Assembly: GCF_002221505.1 (NCBI RefSeq)
Contig: NZ_CP011036.1
Span: 1,364,001 to 1,428,000, forward strand
Source of the DNA: Pseudoalteromonas nigrifaciens
Lineage (GTDB): Bacteria > Pseudomonadota > Gammaproteobacteria > Enterobacterales > Alteromonadaceae
Length of the DNA: 64,000 bases
Reading direction: 5' to 3'
The notes beneath the pieces are model-generated. The model searched no databases. It was not told the origin of the DNA and worked only from the letters and a program-made list of their open reading frames with translations. Of the stretch, positions 26,501 through 33,715 are shown piece after piece; positions within the stretch are counted from its first letter, which is position 1, and every line of letters starts with the position of its first letter. Position numbers and translations under genes: made by a program.

Positions 26501-29500
26501 CCGACAACTTTTTAAAATCATTAAAAGGGGCCGCTGGCATTAAAGTAAAGGTGCTGCAAACCAGTAGCGAAGCTGAAAAGCTTTGGCGCATGAACTTAGC
26601 TGGATCGGTAGTTAAAGGTGCTTACAGCGAAAACAGTAAAACAGTGTATGTGATAGCCGAAAACATCGACAGTGAAAGCGACTTGAAGCAAACCCTAGCG
26701 CACGAAACAATAGCGCACGGCGGCCTTGATACTGTTATTGGTAAAGATGCTAAGCAAGCATTTATTGATCGCATAAAAGCTACTAAGGGCCGTAAAGCAT
26801 TTGAGAAATACTGGAAGGACGCAAACAACGACTACTGGGATGCAAGCCAGGACGTAAAAGCCGAAGAGATATTTGCCCGCTTTGTAGAAAACGAACCCAC
26901 TAAAGGCGAGCTTAAATATTGGTGGCAAGCACTTAAACGCTTTATACGTGCACAGCTTGATAAAGTAGGCCTGGCTTATAGCGAAGATACCGAACTAACA
27001 GCAATGCGTGAAATGCTAGAAAGCATTGTAAAGGGGTTTAAAGCGCAGCGCACCAACAGCGAAAGCGCAAACAGCGAGCTTGCCTACAGCAAAGGCGATA
27101 AAAAGTTAAGCAAAACTGCAAACACCGATACCCGCACTGCCAAAGAAAAGCTTGGGCTTGTTGAGCAAGCAAAAGAAACTATTGCACAGCAAGCTAAGTC
27201 AAAAATTGAAGCCAATTTAAACGCACTTAAAAGCGCGCCATTTTGGAACAGGTTAAATGAAGGTATATTTGACGGCTTAGCTGGCATTAAGCAGGCAGAG
27301 GATAGCGTAGGCATAACCGATGTTAATAAACAGGGGTATGTAAGCGCAAGGCTTGCCGCTGGTGTTTCTGATGTGTTACATGGCGTGTTTAACTATGGCG
27401 CCCCTATGTGGAAAGACGGCATAGTGCAGCGAAAAGAAGGTACTAAAGGGCTGCTAGAAGTGTTCGGCATGGTTGGCGAGGACTTAAATGACTGGCTAGC
27501 GTGGATGGGCGCACATCGAGCTGAAAAGCTACAATCGCAAGGCCGTGAAAACAACTTAACAAAAGCAGATATTGCAGAGTTAAAAGCGCTTGGTAACGGA
27601 AAAGAAAAGTCATTTGAAAAAGTACGTGAAGAATACAATAAAATTAACTCGGCCATATTGGATTTAGCGCAAGGGGCAGGGTTAATTAGTAAAGCGCAGC
27701 GTGCAGCGTTCGATGAAGAATATTATGTGCCATTTTTCCGCGATATGGGCGAAACAGACTCAGAAATGGACGCAATCAAGCGCACTATAATTGAGCCGCA
27801 CGTTCGTGCTGGTATAGCCAGTCAGTCGGCAAAAATAAAAGAGCTAAAAGGGGGCAAGCAATCAACCAAAGATTTGCTAGAAAATATTATTACTCGCCAG
27901 AGCACACTTATTGAAGCATCGCTAAAAAACAAGGCTATGCAAGAGGTTGTTAGCAACTTAGATGGCACTGACTTCATGAGCCATGAAAAAAGCGATGAGG
28001 CAAAATCTCGAACCCAGCAGCAGCTAAATAACGATCACAAAGTAAGGGTAATGATTAACGGCGAGCCAGAGGCCTACCTTGTGAGCGATCCCGCCTTACT
28101 GCGATCGTTAATACAAATAAACAGTAGCGGAAGCCAGAACATAGTTAATAAGCTTGGCAGAAGTGCTAAGCGATTTTTAACAGCGGGCATAACGCTGTCG
28201 CCTGACTTTATCGCTAAAAACTTTATTCGCGATGCTGTTCATGCATGGATGATAAGCAAGGATGGCTTTAAATTTGGCACCGACAGCTATAAAGGGTTGA
28301 AAAAAGCATTTAAAGAGGATGAAACGTATCGCGACTTAATATTTAGCGGCGCGGCGTTTCAGGGGGGTTATATTCATGGGGCAGATCCTGAGGCTGCAGC
28401 GCAGCAAACTCGCCGCTCTTTACGATCTAAAGGCTTAACCACAAAAGAAGTGGATACCTACATGGGCAGCTTAATAACTAATGGCAAGCAAATGCTAGAG
28501 GTGTATAGAAATGTAAGCGACAAAGTTGAAAACGCCAACCGACTAAGCACTTACGAGTCGGGTTTGAGTGCAGGGAAAACAAAGCGTGAAGCGGCATTTT
28601 TGGCAAAAGACTTAATGGATTACAGCCTAAAAGGGAACTTTACAACAATAAACTTTATGATTGATATGCTGCCATTTTTCAACGCCAGGCTACAAGGCAT
28701 GAGTAAGCTAGTAAGAGCATCAAAGGCGAGTGATGGCGATCAGGTTCTGCGCGTGCTGAGCGCTAACTTGGCAATGAAAGGCATAAAACTAGCGGGACTT
28801 AGCCTTGCATTGGCGATGTACAATGATGACGATGAGCGTTATCAGGAACTGCCAGATTGGGATAAAGATATAAACTGGCACTTTTGGGCTGGCGAAGATC
28901 ACTGGCGCATACCTAAGCCGTTTGAGCTAGGGGTTATATTTGGCACTATGCCAGAGCGGCTATTTAACTATGCCGCAGGTAACCAAACTGATAAGGACCT
29001 TCAAAAGTCAATTATGAATGCAGTGCTAAATACTATGGCATTAAACCCAACGCCTCAGTTTATATTGCCATTCGTAGAAACGACTATAAACAAGTCATTT
29101 TTTAGGGATGCGCCTATTGAGGGTATGGCGGATCAAAACAAGCAGCCAGAGGACAGGTACAGCGCACACACTAGTGATATAGCAATATCAATAGGCAAGC
29201 AGTTTGGTATATCGCCTAAAAAAGTTGAGCACATTATTAAGGGTTATACGGGTACTATTGGTGGCTACGTCCTCGGCGCAAGCGATATAGTAGCGCGCCA
29301 AATAATGGGCAAAGAGTCGGCCGATACGCCAATAAATAGATACCCGGTCATAAAAGCTTTTTATCAAGGCGATAGGCCTAAAGGCAGCACCAAATTTGCT
29401 GATGAGTTTTACAATGCGCTCGACACTGCAAATCAAGCTTACGGCAGCTATAAGCGCGCAATGGAGCTTGGTGACAATGCGAGAATTCAAGAGCTGGTAG

Positions 29501-29706
29501 AAAAAGAAGGCGCTAAAATACAAAGCAAGTCAGGGCTTGCAAAAATACAGCGCGTCATTTCTAAAATTGGCAAAGCGCAAAAGGCTATAAACGACAGCAA
29601 GGAGTTAAGCGGTGAGCAAAAACGCAAACAGCTTGATGAACTACAGCGCCAGAAAAACGCAGTGTACCACCAAGCTTATGTAGGGTTTAATCTAGGGGAG
29701 TGGTAA
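23497..29706 (+). CDS. Large polyvalent protein (ParB-like, zincin-like and LPD38 regions)
   Basis: The protein has 2069 residues. The order is: an N-terminal membrane-seeking region rich in G/A (LPYMAAAATGVGALGMAGGL); a low-complexity E/Q/A-rich stretch; a ParB-like region with YVLDGHHQWLAA (about 745); a zincin-like segment AHETIAHGGLD (about 1066) followed by an EEIFARFVE helix; and a region like large polyvalent-protein domain LPD38 (about 1560-1750: IAKNFIRDAVHAW, ANRLSTYESG, MIDMLPFFNARLQGM). The tail is a short coiled coil. Such giant proteins in Bcep22-like podoviruses are carried in the virion and injected with the DNA. Enzymatic activity here is inferred only. Confidence 0.75.
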   Translation: MANKIVDPFTNKEIEFIDPFAEPESEGGISAAFGASVDKVQELGYRAVKGFTDTGEKGSEQEEGSISQKVANTIGQGGSLAEWAQEGIDRNVKEQQAYKPTVGSYKDIDSLGDLGSYTGELVAGSLPYMAAAATGVGALGMAGGLSNEAYEKQPEGEKDEVKAVASGAGQMLLERLGIKVSMGQLGKDILKDGVVETAKRMGKGELVDAVRDPSFAKRIFKGAVGEGLTETGQEALAQWGAGKSIDEFEGLDEAFVGGFAVGGVMRTGSESAQKVMGYQKKTAEAVKSGADQLIEAGASPEEAIETVKKQQYEAAIKQGLSDVEASAVVARTMKEKFGIDDPLFAAAAEPVQAQEAGQAQAIPEDTQIPVFENDDIDYDVPTAAREAGFGQDPRAAGQYGDMLTSPQQQSLKDLDAGNNAPTVDERVKAAAFDKTPTPEDRFSPIKYQHEGELLGPDAQNAQGIDNAPIDGQVVPEQGKLPTAEQTKNREMREQAQADIESQPKGIEQKDIIFGEDGRPQQRAAEQVKQAGKDSQNLLPQKDIIFAGNESGVNVAKNGEAFKTKRDALLSKEARAARRAGKKTKAVSFDNGFGWTVKSDASTAPNTAPDISADKQQADATLTDEGTITQSPETDTVAQNEQGDQAQPAQQEGKNIAGEMLNDEWQSFTKESGTKNIPRSEMPQIKAENRGAMVNFMKARDIGNEKDEVQASSLKPTQQEFSPAKVKKAMEFEGGNRSILVSNDGYVLDGHHQWLAAREKGESVKVTRLNAPIEQLVPLAKEMPSTETQDDAGKLTATGNEEVATTGKLNDDNGKQSEQKGVETAEAGKLIEQEPATTEQASELPPILKTTKRKWLQSQAKEQGLKKGSPGFDVAMAKIEEGYEPAIDRALAESSFETYKKFNDDTPEGINRMAYNELRKEFGIDDTPPPIKEAVKPAKKTEPPKSGFSLPESKRPEQLNSEEAASEQAKEGSASEGDTVKFFSKGSSNKAKGVSKVDAERAADNFLKSLKGAAGIKVKVLQTSSEAEKLWRMNLAGSVVKGAYSENSKTVYVIAENIDSESDLKQTLAHETIAHGGLDTVIGKDAKQAFIDRIKATKGRKAFEKYWKDANNDYWDASQDVKAEEIFARFVENEPTKGELKYWWQALKRFIRAQLDKVGLAYSEDTELTAMREMLESIVKGFKAQRTNSESANSELAYSKGDKKLSKTANTDTRTAKEKLGLVEQAKETIAQQAKSKIEANLNALKSAPFWNRLNEGIFDGLAGIKQAEDSVGITDVNKQGYVSARLAAGVSDVLHGVFNYGAPMWKDGIVQRKEGTKGLLEVFGMVGEDLNDWLAWMGAHRAEKLQSQGRENNLTKADIAELKALGNGKEKSFEKVREEYNKINSAILDLAQGAGLISKAQRAAFDEEYYVPFFRDMGETDSEMDAIKRTIIEPHVRAGIASQSAKIKELKGGKQSTKDLLENIITRQSTLIEASLKNKAMQEVVSNLDGTDFMSHEKSDEAKSRTQQQLNNDHKVRVMINGEPEAYLVSDPALLRSLIQINSSGSQNIVNKLGRSAKRFLTAGITLSPDFIAKNFIRDAVHAWMISKDGFKFGTDSYKGLKKAFKEDETYRDLIFSGAAFQGGYIHGADPEAAAQQTRRSLRSKGLTTKEVDTYMGSLITNGKQMLEVYRNVSDKVENANRLSTYESGLSAGKTKREAAFLAKDLMDYSLKGNFTTINFMIDMLPFFNARLQGMSKLVRASKASDGDQVLRVLSANLAMKGIKLAGLSLALAMYNDDDERYQELPDWDKDINWHFWAGEDHWRIPKPFELGVIFGTMPERLFNYAAGNQTDKDLQKSIMNAVLNTMALNPTPQFILPFVETTINKSFFRDAPIEGMADQNKQPEDRYSAHTSDIAISIGKQFGISPKKVEHIIKGYTGTIGGYVLGASDIVARQIMGKESADTPINRYPVIKAFYQGDRPKGSTKFADEFYNALDTANQAYGSYKRAMELGDNARIQELVEKEGAKIQSKSGLAKIQRVISKIGKAQKAINDSKELSGEQKRKQLDELQRQKNAVYHQAYVGFNLGEW

Positions 29707-29711
29707 AACAT

Positions 29712-29732
29712 AGCCCGCAATTAAGCGGGCTT
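29712..29732. terminator. Terminator hairpin between convergent phage genes
   Basis: AGCCCGC and GCGGGCT flank a short AT loop; the hairpin is the same as at 33011-33036 and 33931-33956. Both flanks are T-rich only in part (TTGTTATT on plus, ATGTTTTA on minus). It lies between the end of the polyvalent gene and the end of the leftward immunity/lipoprotein operon, so it may act in both directions. Confidence 0.65.
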
Positions 29733-29737
29733 GTTAT

Positions 29738-30298
29738 TTATAGATACCCAATGGCATCTGAAATATACCATGTATATTCTCCAGCTTTTATTCGCGTCGA
29801 TGCGCTAAACTGATTTTTTTTGCCTTCCTTCTTAGCAAAAGGATCAATAATAGGTATCGTTTCGGACTCAGGCATTATTTCTATTCTGAAATCAGATCTA
29901 GACAAAGGAGAGATGGACAAGTTATGCAAATATTTTTTTGATATTTCTCCCCCGTCACTTTTTTTAGCAGTGATAGTTATTGTTATTTGAGATACGGTTA
30001 AATTTGTATTTCCGTTATAGATATACCCAGAATAATGTTCATCAGTTAAATTTAATGCAGCACGCCCAGTAAGACTCTTAACCTCAGCATCACTCAGCGC
30101 TCTTTCAGTCTTCGCAACGGGGTATTCCTCCCTGCAAGCTTGATAAGTAAAGTTGGCAGCATGATCGGTAGTGACCCCCTTCATGTTTTTTATTATGCAA
30201 TCACTACTTGTGTCAGCGTAGGATAGCTGGTCGCAACCGGTTACTGATAAAAAAATGGCAATTAACCCTATAACTTTTAAAATTAATTTGTTCTTCAT
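29738..30298 (-). CDS. Putative prophage lipoprotein (lysogenic conversion candidate)
   Basis: The protein has 186 residues. The N-terminus is a lipoprotein signal (KNKLILKVIGLIAIFLSVTGC; lipobox SVTGC). The mature part starts with a CIIKNMKGVTTDHAANF segment and an ACREEY motif, then a beta-rich domain (YSGYIYNGNTNLTVSQITIT). Comparable small envelope proteins with 'NMKG..T..AA...AC' motifs occur in many proteobacteria, but I know no function. AGGATG precedes the ATG. It is the last gene of the leftward operon that starts with the RHH repressor, so it should be expressed in the lysogen. Confidence 0.6.
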   Translation of the reverse strand: MKNKLILKVIGLIAIFLSVTGCDQLSYADTSSDCIIKNMKGVTTDHAANFTYQACREEYPVAKTERALSDAEVKSLTGRAALNLTDEHYSGYIYNGNTNLTVSQITITITAKKSDGGEISKKYLHNLSISPLSRSDFRIEIMPESETIPIIDPFAKKEGKKNQFSASTRIKAGEYTWYISDAIGYL

Positions 30299-30334
30299 AT
30301 TGACCTACATCCTTTGGCTAAGCAGATGCTCAAT

Positions 30335-30658
30335 TCAAAAATTACATTTAAATGCTTCTGCGGCAGTATCTGTCCCGCCTATTCTAGGGTTTGTATTTAT
30401 AATTAATATTGTGTCAGCCCCTAAATCATAAGCCTTATTTTGCGCGTCGTATACAGAGTGGCGCTGACTTATCCCTGCTGCACCAGCATAACCCTCAAAA
30501 CCGTTATCACTGTATCCATAAACCAAGCCTAATGACTGACAGCTGATTACTGCCCTGTCAGTTGATACAACCTTAACATTATTAGCTTCTGACTTTAGTT
30601 CTGGAATAGTGACGCAACTGGTCAGTAATAAAGATATAAAAACAATGTGAATTTTCAT
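30335..30658 (-). CDS. DUF4156-like lipoprotein
   Basis: The protein has 107 residues from the ATG at 30658, which has GGAG 8 bp upstream; a longer frame starting at 30706 would lack the N-terminal signal. The lipobox is LLTSC (MKIHIVFISLLLTSC). The mature part has VVSTDRAVISCQSLGLVYG, a central glycine-rich loop, AYDLGADTILIINTN and a final CNF. The two cysteines, LGAD and end pattern resemble DUF4156/RcsF-type small lipoproteins. It lies 29 bp downstream of the repressor gene and 36 bp upstream of a second lipoprotein gene. Confidence 0.6.
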   Translation of the reverse strand: MKIHIVFISLLLTSCVTIPELKSEANNVKVVSTDRAVISCQSLGLVYGYSDNGFEGYAGAAGISQRHSVYDAQNKAYDLGADTILIINTNPRIGGTDTAAEAFKCNF

Positions 30659-30687
30659 GTTAAGGCTCCATTTCTTTAATAAAAGAT

Positions 30688-31452
30688 CTAATTCAATTTT
30701 TTCCACTCTTCAACAAACCATTTAGACTTAACTTTATCTGGCTCGCTAAAAAATAGGCTTAAAAATTCGTAAATATTAGAGCGCACAGGCTTAGTTTTGT
30801 ATTGCTCTAACTCTTCAATCGCTTGCTCTACGGGTAAGTCGCGAGTTTGCTTAACGCGAGTGGTGGCAAATTCAGCAACATCAAGAAGGCCGCGCTCGTC
30901 GAGCTCTTGAAATAATTCTAAAACCTCTCTTTCCCTTGGCAGGCGCTCAACGGTCATGGACGTGGCGTCTGCAAGAAAGTTATTTGTATCACCCTTTAAT
31001 AAAACCGTTAACGCGCTATGGTTAGAGTGTCCATCACGTATGTAAAACACAATTCCTGAGGCACCAAAGAAGCCGTTAACAAATGCGCAAAGGCGATCTT
31101 TATCACCATAAGTTGTGCCAGCGCTGCCAAGTCGTGTATTTTTCGCTTGGCACAAAGCAGGTATTACATGATGATTAAGATTTGATAGCAATATAGATAG
31201 CCCGCCCAGCCTTTCTTGCATGGTGTGGACCTGATTCCCTAGAGCTTGACGCTGATCTAACGCTGCTTGCAACTGCTCCAACAAGTCGATATTTACATGC
31301 TCAATTTTATTTGCTTCTTCATCAACAGATTTCTCTAGCCTTGAGACTATCTCTGCGTTCAAAGAGCGGCCGTTCAGGCTAGATTTTTTGTGAAGCTCTT
31401 CTTTTAAATGGCTAGGCATCCTAACCCCAAATGGAGCTATGTCTCTACTCAT
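30688..31452 (-). CDS. Arc/Mnt-type ribbon-helix-helix repressor with long C-terminal region
   Basis: The protein has 254 residues. Residues 5-50 form an RHH domain (PFGVRMPSHLKEELHKKSSL ... NAEIVSRLEKSV) like Arc and Mnt. A coiled coil follows (about 55-95), then a C-terminal domain I do not recognise (FFGASGIVFYIRDGHSNHSA). It is transcribed away from two small RHH genes and an antirepressor, with a shared operator-rich region between. This fits a prophage maintenance repressor. GGAAG lies about 10 bp before the ATG. Two lipoprotein genes follow on the same strand. Confidence 0.7.
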   Translation of the reverse strand: MSRDIAPFGVRMPSHLKEELHKKSSLNGRSLNAEIVSRLEKSVDEEANKIEHVNIDLLEQLQAALDQRQALGNQVHTMQERLGGLSILLSNLNHHVIPALCQAKNTRLGSAGTTYGDKDRLCAFVNGFFGASGIVFYIRDGHSNHSALTVLLKGDTNNFLADATSMTVERLPREREVLELFQELDERGLLDVAEFATTRVKQTRDLPVEQAIEELEQYKTKPVRSNIYEFLSLFFSEPDKVKSKWFVEEWKKLN

Positions 31453-31481
31453 TATTATCTTCTTCCGAACAAATTATTACA

Positions 31482-31550
31482 CAGTGTAGTTAAAAAAAGT
31501 TTGACAGTATAGATTCACGGTGTAATATTCAGTGTAACTACAGTGTAGTT
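31482..31550. promoter_or_regulatory. Operator array and divergent promoter of the immunity region
   Basis: Four copies of CRGTGTA begin at 31482, 31518, 31530 and 31541; the last three are 12 and 11 bp apart, about one helical turn. The last is part of a perfect 6-bp inverted repeat AACTAC/GTAGTT (31536-31550, 3-bp spacer). A strong rightward promoter, TTGACA (31501-31506) with TAATAT (31523-31528), overlaps the array. RHH repressors bind such short sites cooperatively as tandem dimers, so this is the likely target of the Arc-like proteins on either side. Confidence 0.75.
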
Positions 31551-31583
31551 TTATCTAAGTATAAATAAATTTAAGGAAATAAA

Positions 31584-31751
31584 ATGAAAGAGTACCAACC
31601 TATGTCATTCCGCTTTGAGCCAGAAATGCAAGCGTACATAACAGCAAAAGCAAAAGAAGAGGGGCGATCACGTAACAAGCAGGTTGAAATGTGGCTTAAA
31701 AAAATTAAAGCCGACGATGAAGCCGCGCAATCAAATCAACAAGGGCTTTAG
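31584..31751 (+). CDS. Small Arc-like RHH protein
   Basis: The protein has 55 residues. The first strand (YQPMSFRFEPEMQAYITAKA) and helix-turn-helix part (EEGRSRNKQVEMWLKKI) match the Arc fold: a beta strand, helix A, a G-R-S turn and helix B. A short hydrophilic tail follows. It is the first gene behind the promoter at 31501-31528, with AAGGAAATAAA before the ATG. By analogy with P22 Arc it may shut off the antirepressor operon. It ends 1 bp before the next start. Confidence 0.7.
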   Translation: MKEYQPMSFRFEPEMQAYITAKAKEEGRSRNKQVEMWLKKIKADDEAAQSNQQGL

Positions 31752-31752
31752 T

Positions 31753-31911
31753 ATGACAACTCAATATGCACAAGTTAAATTTAGAGTCGTACCGGTTAAT
31801 CACGAATGGCTAAAAGAGCAGGCCAAAAAGAACCGCCGCTCACTTACAGCCGAGCTTAACTTTATACTTGATGAAAAAAGGAAAGCTGATGAGCAAGTTA
31901 AAACAGCTTAA
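31753..31911 (+). CDS. Second small RHH protein
   Basis: The protein has 52 residues from the ATG at 31753; a start at 31684 would run through the preceding gene. It consists of TQYAQVKFRVVPVNHEWLKE and KKNRRSLTAELNFILDEKRK, an Arc-type RHH domain with the RSL turn. AAGGG is 8 bp upstream. Two successive small RHH proteins suggest duplication or a heteromeric regulator. It overlaps a possible 35-residue frame at its 3' end. Confidence 0.65.
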   Translation: MTTQYAQVKFRVVPVNHEWLKEQAKKNRRSLTAELNFILDEKRKADEQVKTA

Positions 31912-31996
31912 CAAAATGAAAGCCCCAACTGCTGTAACAGTTGAGGCCAATAAAAACACCACCGAATCATTAGTAAGGAGTCTTTATGTCTTCTAA
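31889..31996 (+). CDS. Possible 35-residue protein in overlap
   Basis: The frame from the ATG at 31889 encodes MSKLKQLNKMKAPTAVTVEA and 15 more residues. It has a good AAGGAAA ribosome-binding site 5-6 bp upstream. It overlaps the second RHH gene by 23 bp and the next gene by 11 bp, as in a translationally coupled operon. No family is recognised, and the length allows chance occurrence. Confidence 0.35.
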   Translation: MSKLKQLNKMKAPTAVTVEANKNTTESLVRSLYVF

Positions 31997-32258
31997 TATA
32001 GCAAAAAACCAAGATAACGCACAACGAGTAAATGAAAGTAAACCACTCGTAAAAGCAAACATTATGACCAACGACAGTTATGATGATTTTGATCGCCTGT
32101 TAACGCAAGCCAAATCGCTTGTAGATTTTATGATAGGTAACGACAATATGGAGGGATACCCCATGGAGCAAATTTCTAATTTATTATGGCTCGTATCTGA
32201 TCGCCTGGGCGATATGCAAGCTAAATTTGAATCAATGCCAGTGAGGACTATCCAATGA
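31986..32258 (+). CDS. Hypothetical phage protein
   Basis: This 90-residue acidic protein consists mainly of two amphipathic helices (SYDDFDRLLTQAKSLVDFMI and EQISNLLWLVSDRLGDMQAK). AAGGAG precedes the ATG. The stop overlaps the antirepressor start (ATGA). I do not recognise it. The helical arrangement resembles small helical proteins encoded in phage early operons. Confidence 0.5.
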   Translation: MSSNIAKNQDNAQRVNESKPLVKANIMTNDSYDDFDRLLTQAKSLVDFMIGNDNMEGYPMEQISNLLWLVSDRLGDMQAKFESMPVRTIQ

Positions 32259-33004
32259 ACAGCATCGTGACCTTAAATGATACAAATTGCCCGATCACCA
32301 CCTCGCTGGCAATTGCTGAAGGTGTGGGCAACCCACATGCGTCGGTAATAAAAGTGATCCGCCAGAATATTGCTGATTTTGAAGAGTTTGGCAATATTGG
32401 ATTTGAAATCCAGAATTCAATTTCAGGGGCTGGGCGCCCAACTGAATACGCCATTCTTAACGAGCAGCAATCAGCCTTGCTATTAACGTACTTTAGAAAT
32501 AACGATACGGTTAAAGCATTTAAAAAAGCACTGATCAAAGCGTTCTTTGAAATGCGTGACGAACTGAACAAGCGACAAGCTCCAGCGGAAAACTTATCGC
32601 GCATGGATATTTTGCAACTGGCCATGCAATCAGAAGAAGAGAGGCTGAGACTTGAGCAAGAAAAGTTAAAGCTTGAGCATCAAATAGAAGAGGAAGCCCC
32701 GCGCGTAGCCTTTGCCAAGCAGGTTGAGGCAGCGCCCGACGCAATAAGTGTGGCGCAAGCTGCAAAGGTTATTGGTACGGGCCAGCGGCGATTATTTGCG
32801 TTCCTTCGACAAATAGGCTGGATCTCAAGACGTAACGAGCCTTACCAGACAAAAATTGAATCAGGCTATCTTGATGTTAAGCTTGGTAGCTGGGATCATC
32901 CAGATCATGGGCTTAAGCAATCAGTAACCGCGCTAGTCACGGGCAAAGGGCTCTCCAAGCTTCAAAAGTTGTGGAGTGAACGAGATCAGGATCACGCAGC
33001 CTAG
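32255..33004 (+). CDS. Rha-type regulator with KilAC antirepressor domain
   Basis: The protein has 249 residues. Residues about 10-110 are a Rha-family domain (TTSLAIAEGVGNPHASVIKV ... AGRPTEYAILNEQQSALLLTYF). A charged linker follows, then a C-terminal KilAC/ANT domain (AISVAQAAKVIGTGQRRLF ... YLDVKLGSW). Such fusions act as phage antirepressors or interfere with host functions. Encoded behind two Arc-like genes and opposite the large RHH repressor, it fits the place of ant in P22. A terminator follows 3 bp after the stop. Confidence 0.8.
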   Translation: MNSIVTLNDTNCPITTSLAIAEGVGNPHASVIKVIRQNIADFEEFGNIGFEIQNSISGAGRPTEYAILNEQQSALLLTYFRNNDTVKAFKKALIKAFFEMRDELNKRQAPAENLSRMDILQLAMQSEEERLRLEQEKLKLEHQIEEEAPRVAFAKQVEAAPDAISVAQAAKVIGTGQRRLFAFLRQIGWISRRNEPYQTKIESGYLDVKLGSWDHPDHGLKQSVTALVTGKGLSKLQKLWSERDQDHAA

Positions 33005-33006
33005 AA

Positions 33007-33036
33007 AACAAAAAGCCCGCAATTAAGCGGGCTTTT
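33007..33036. terminator. Terminator, copy 1 of an identical 30-bp pair
   Basis: Inverted repeat AGCCCGC/GCGGGCT with A-run before and T-run after, so it can act on both strands. All 30 bases recur at 33927-33956, and the hairpin also at 29712-29732. It ends the antirepressor operon and the leftward gene at 33056-33715. Confidence 0.85.
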
Positions 33037-33055
33037 CTAACAGTATAGGGTCAAA

Positions 33056-33715
33056 TTAAATTGTCTCCAATACCTTAACTTGGTTGATTGCGGATTCAAA
33101 TTTAGACCTGTTCTCATCGCCCCATTTAAAATCACTTAATCCTGGGGCAGGCGCTGATACGACAATGCTACCATTGAAAAGATGCTGATAAATCTCATTA
33201 CTAACTGCGTTAGCTGCTATAAAAAAATCTTCTGAAGGTGTAAAACTGCAATTTTCATTAACAGAAGCCTCCTTTAAGGAGCTTCCTAACACTCTACAAA
33301 TATTAGATATATTCTTTCTCAACTGTCCAGATTTAGAAACTAAGTCTTTAAAGTTTTGATGAACTATATGGCCGTGTGCATTTAATATATCTTGGTTGTA
33401 AAGGTTCCAATTTCTTTTCAGGTATTTAGACGCACCACGAAGGGCTAGATCAAGATTAACTAAATCATCTAAGTTTGCTAGAGCTTCTTGGTTAACGGTA
33501 TCAGAATTAGATAGATCAAAATAAACCTGACGAGCTTGAAGTAAAGTTTTATCAAGTTGTGCTAATTTTTGGCCAAGCCTTATAGATATATCCCTAGCAC
33601 TTATATTAGTAGCCACTGACTTGCTTGGTATTAAAAGGCCAACCTCTTCCGAAGCATTAACGGAAAAAGCACTGGAAACCAAAGTTGTTAGCAACATAAC
33701 AGTCCCCTCAAGCAT
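33056..33715 (-). CDS. Putative exported protein between duplicated terminators
   Basis: The protein has 219 residues. The start MLEGTVMLLTTLVSSAFSVNA resembles a signal peptide with cleavage before SEEVG, though it lacks a basic N-region. The ATG at 33715 has AGGAG 7 bp upstream; a second ATG at 33697 with GAGGGG is also possible. The mature part is helical (ISIRLGQKLAQLDKTLLQAR; ISNICRVLGSSLKEASVNENC). No family recognised. It stands alone with its own upstream region, flanked by identical terminators, as is usual for moron genes. Confidence 0.6.
   Translation of the reverse strand: MLEGTVMLLTTLVSSAFSVNASEEVGLLIPSKSVATNISARDISIRLGQKLAQLDKTLLQARQVYFDLSNSDTVNQEALANLDDLVNLDLALRGASKYLKRNWNLYNQDILNAHGHIVHQNFKDLVSKSGQLRKNISNICRVLGSSLKEASVNENCSFTPSEDFFIAANAVSNEIYQHLFNGSIVVSAPAPGLSDFKWGDENRSKFESAINQVKVLETI

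Noticed and set aside
31684..31752. Longer form of the second small RHH protein starting at 31684
   Set aside because: It would read out of frame through the preceding RHH gene; ATG 31753 directly follows that gene's stop and has its own ribosome-binding site.
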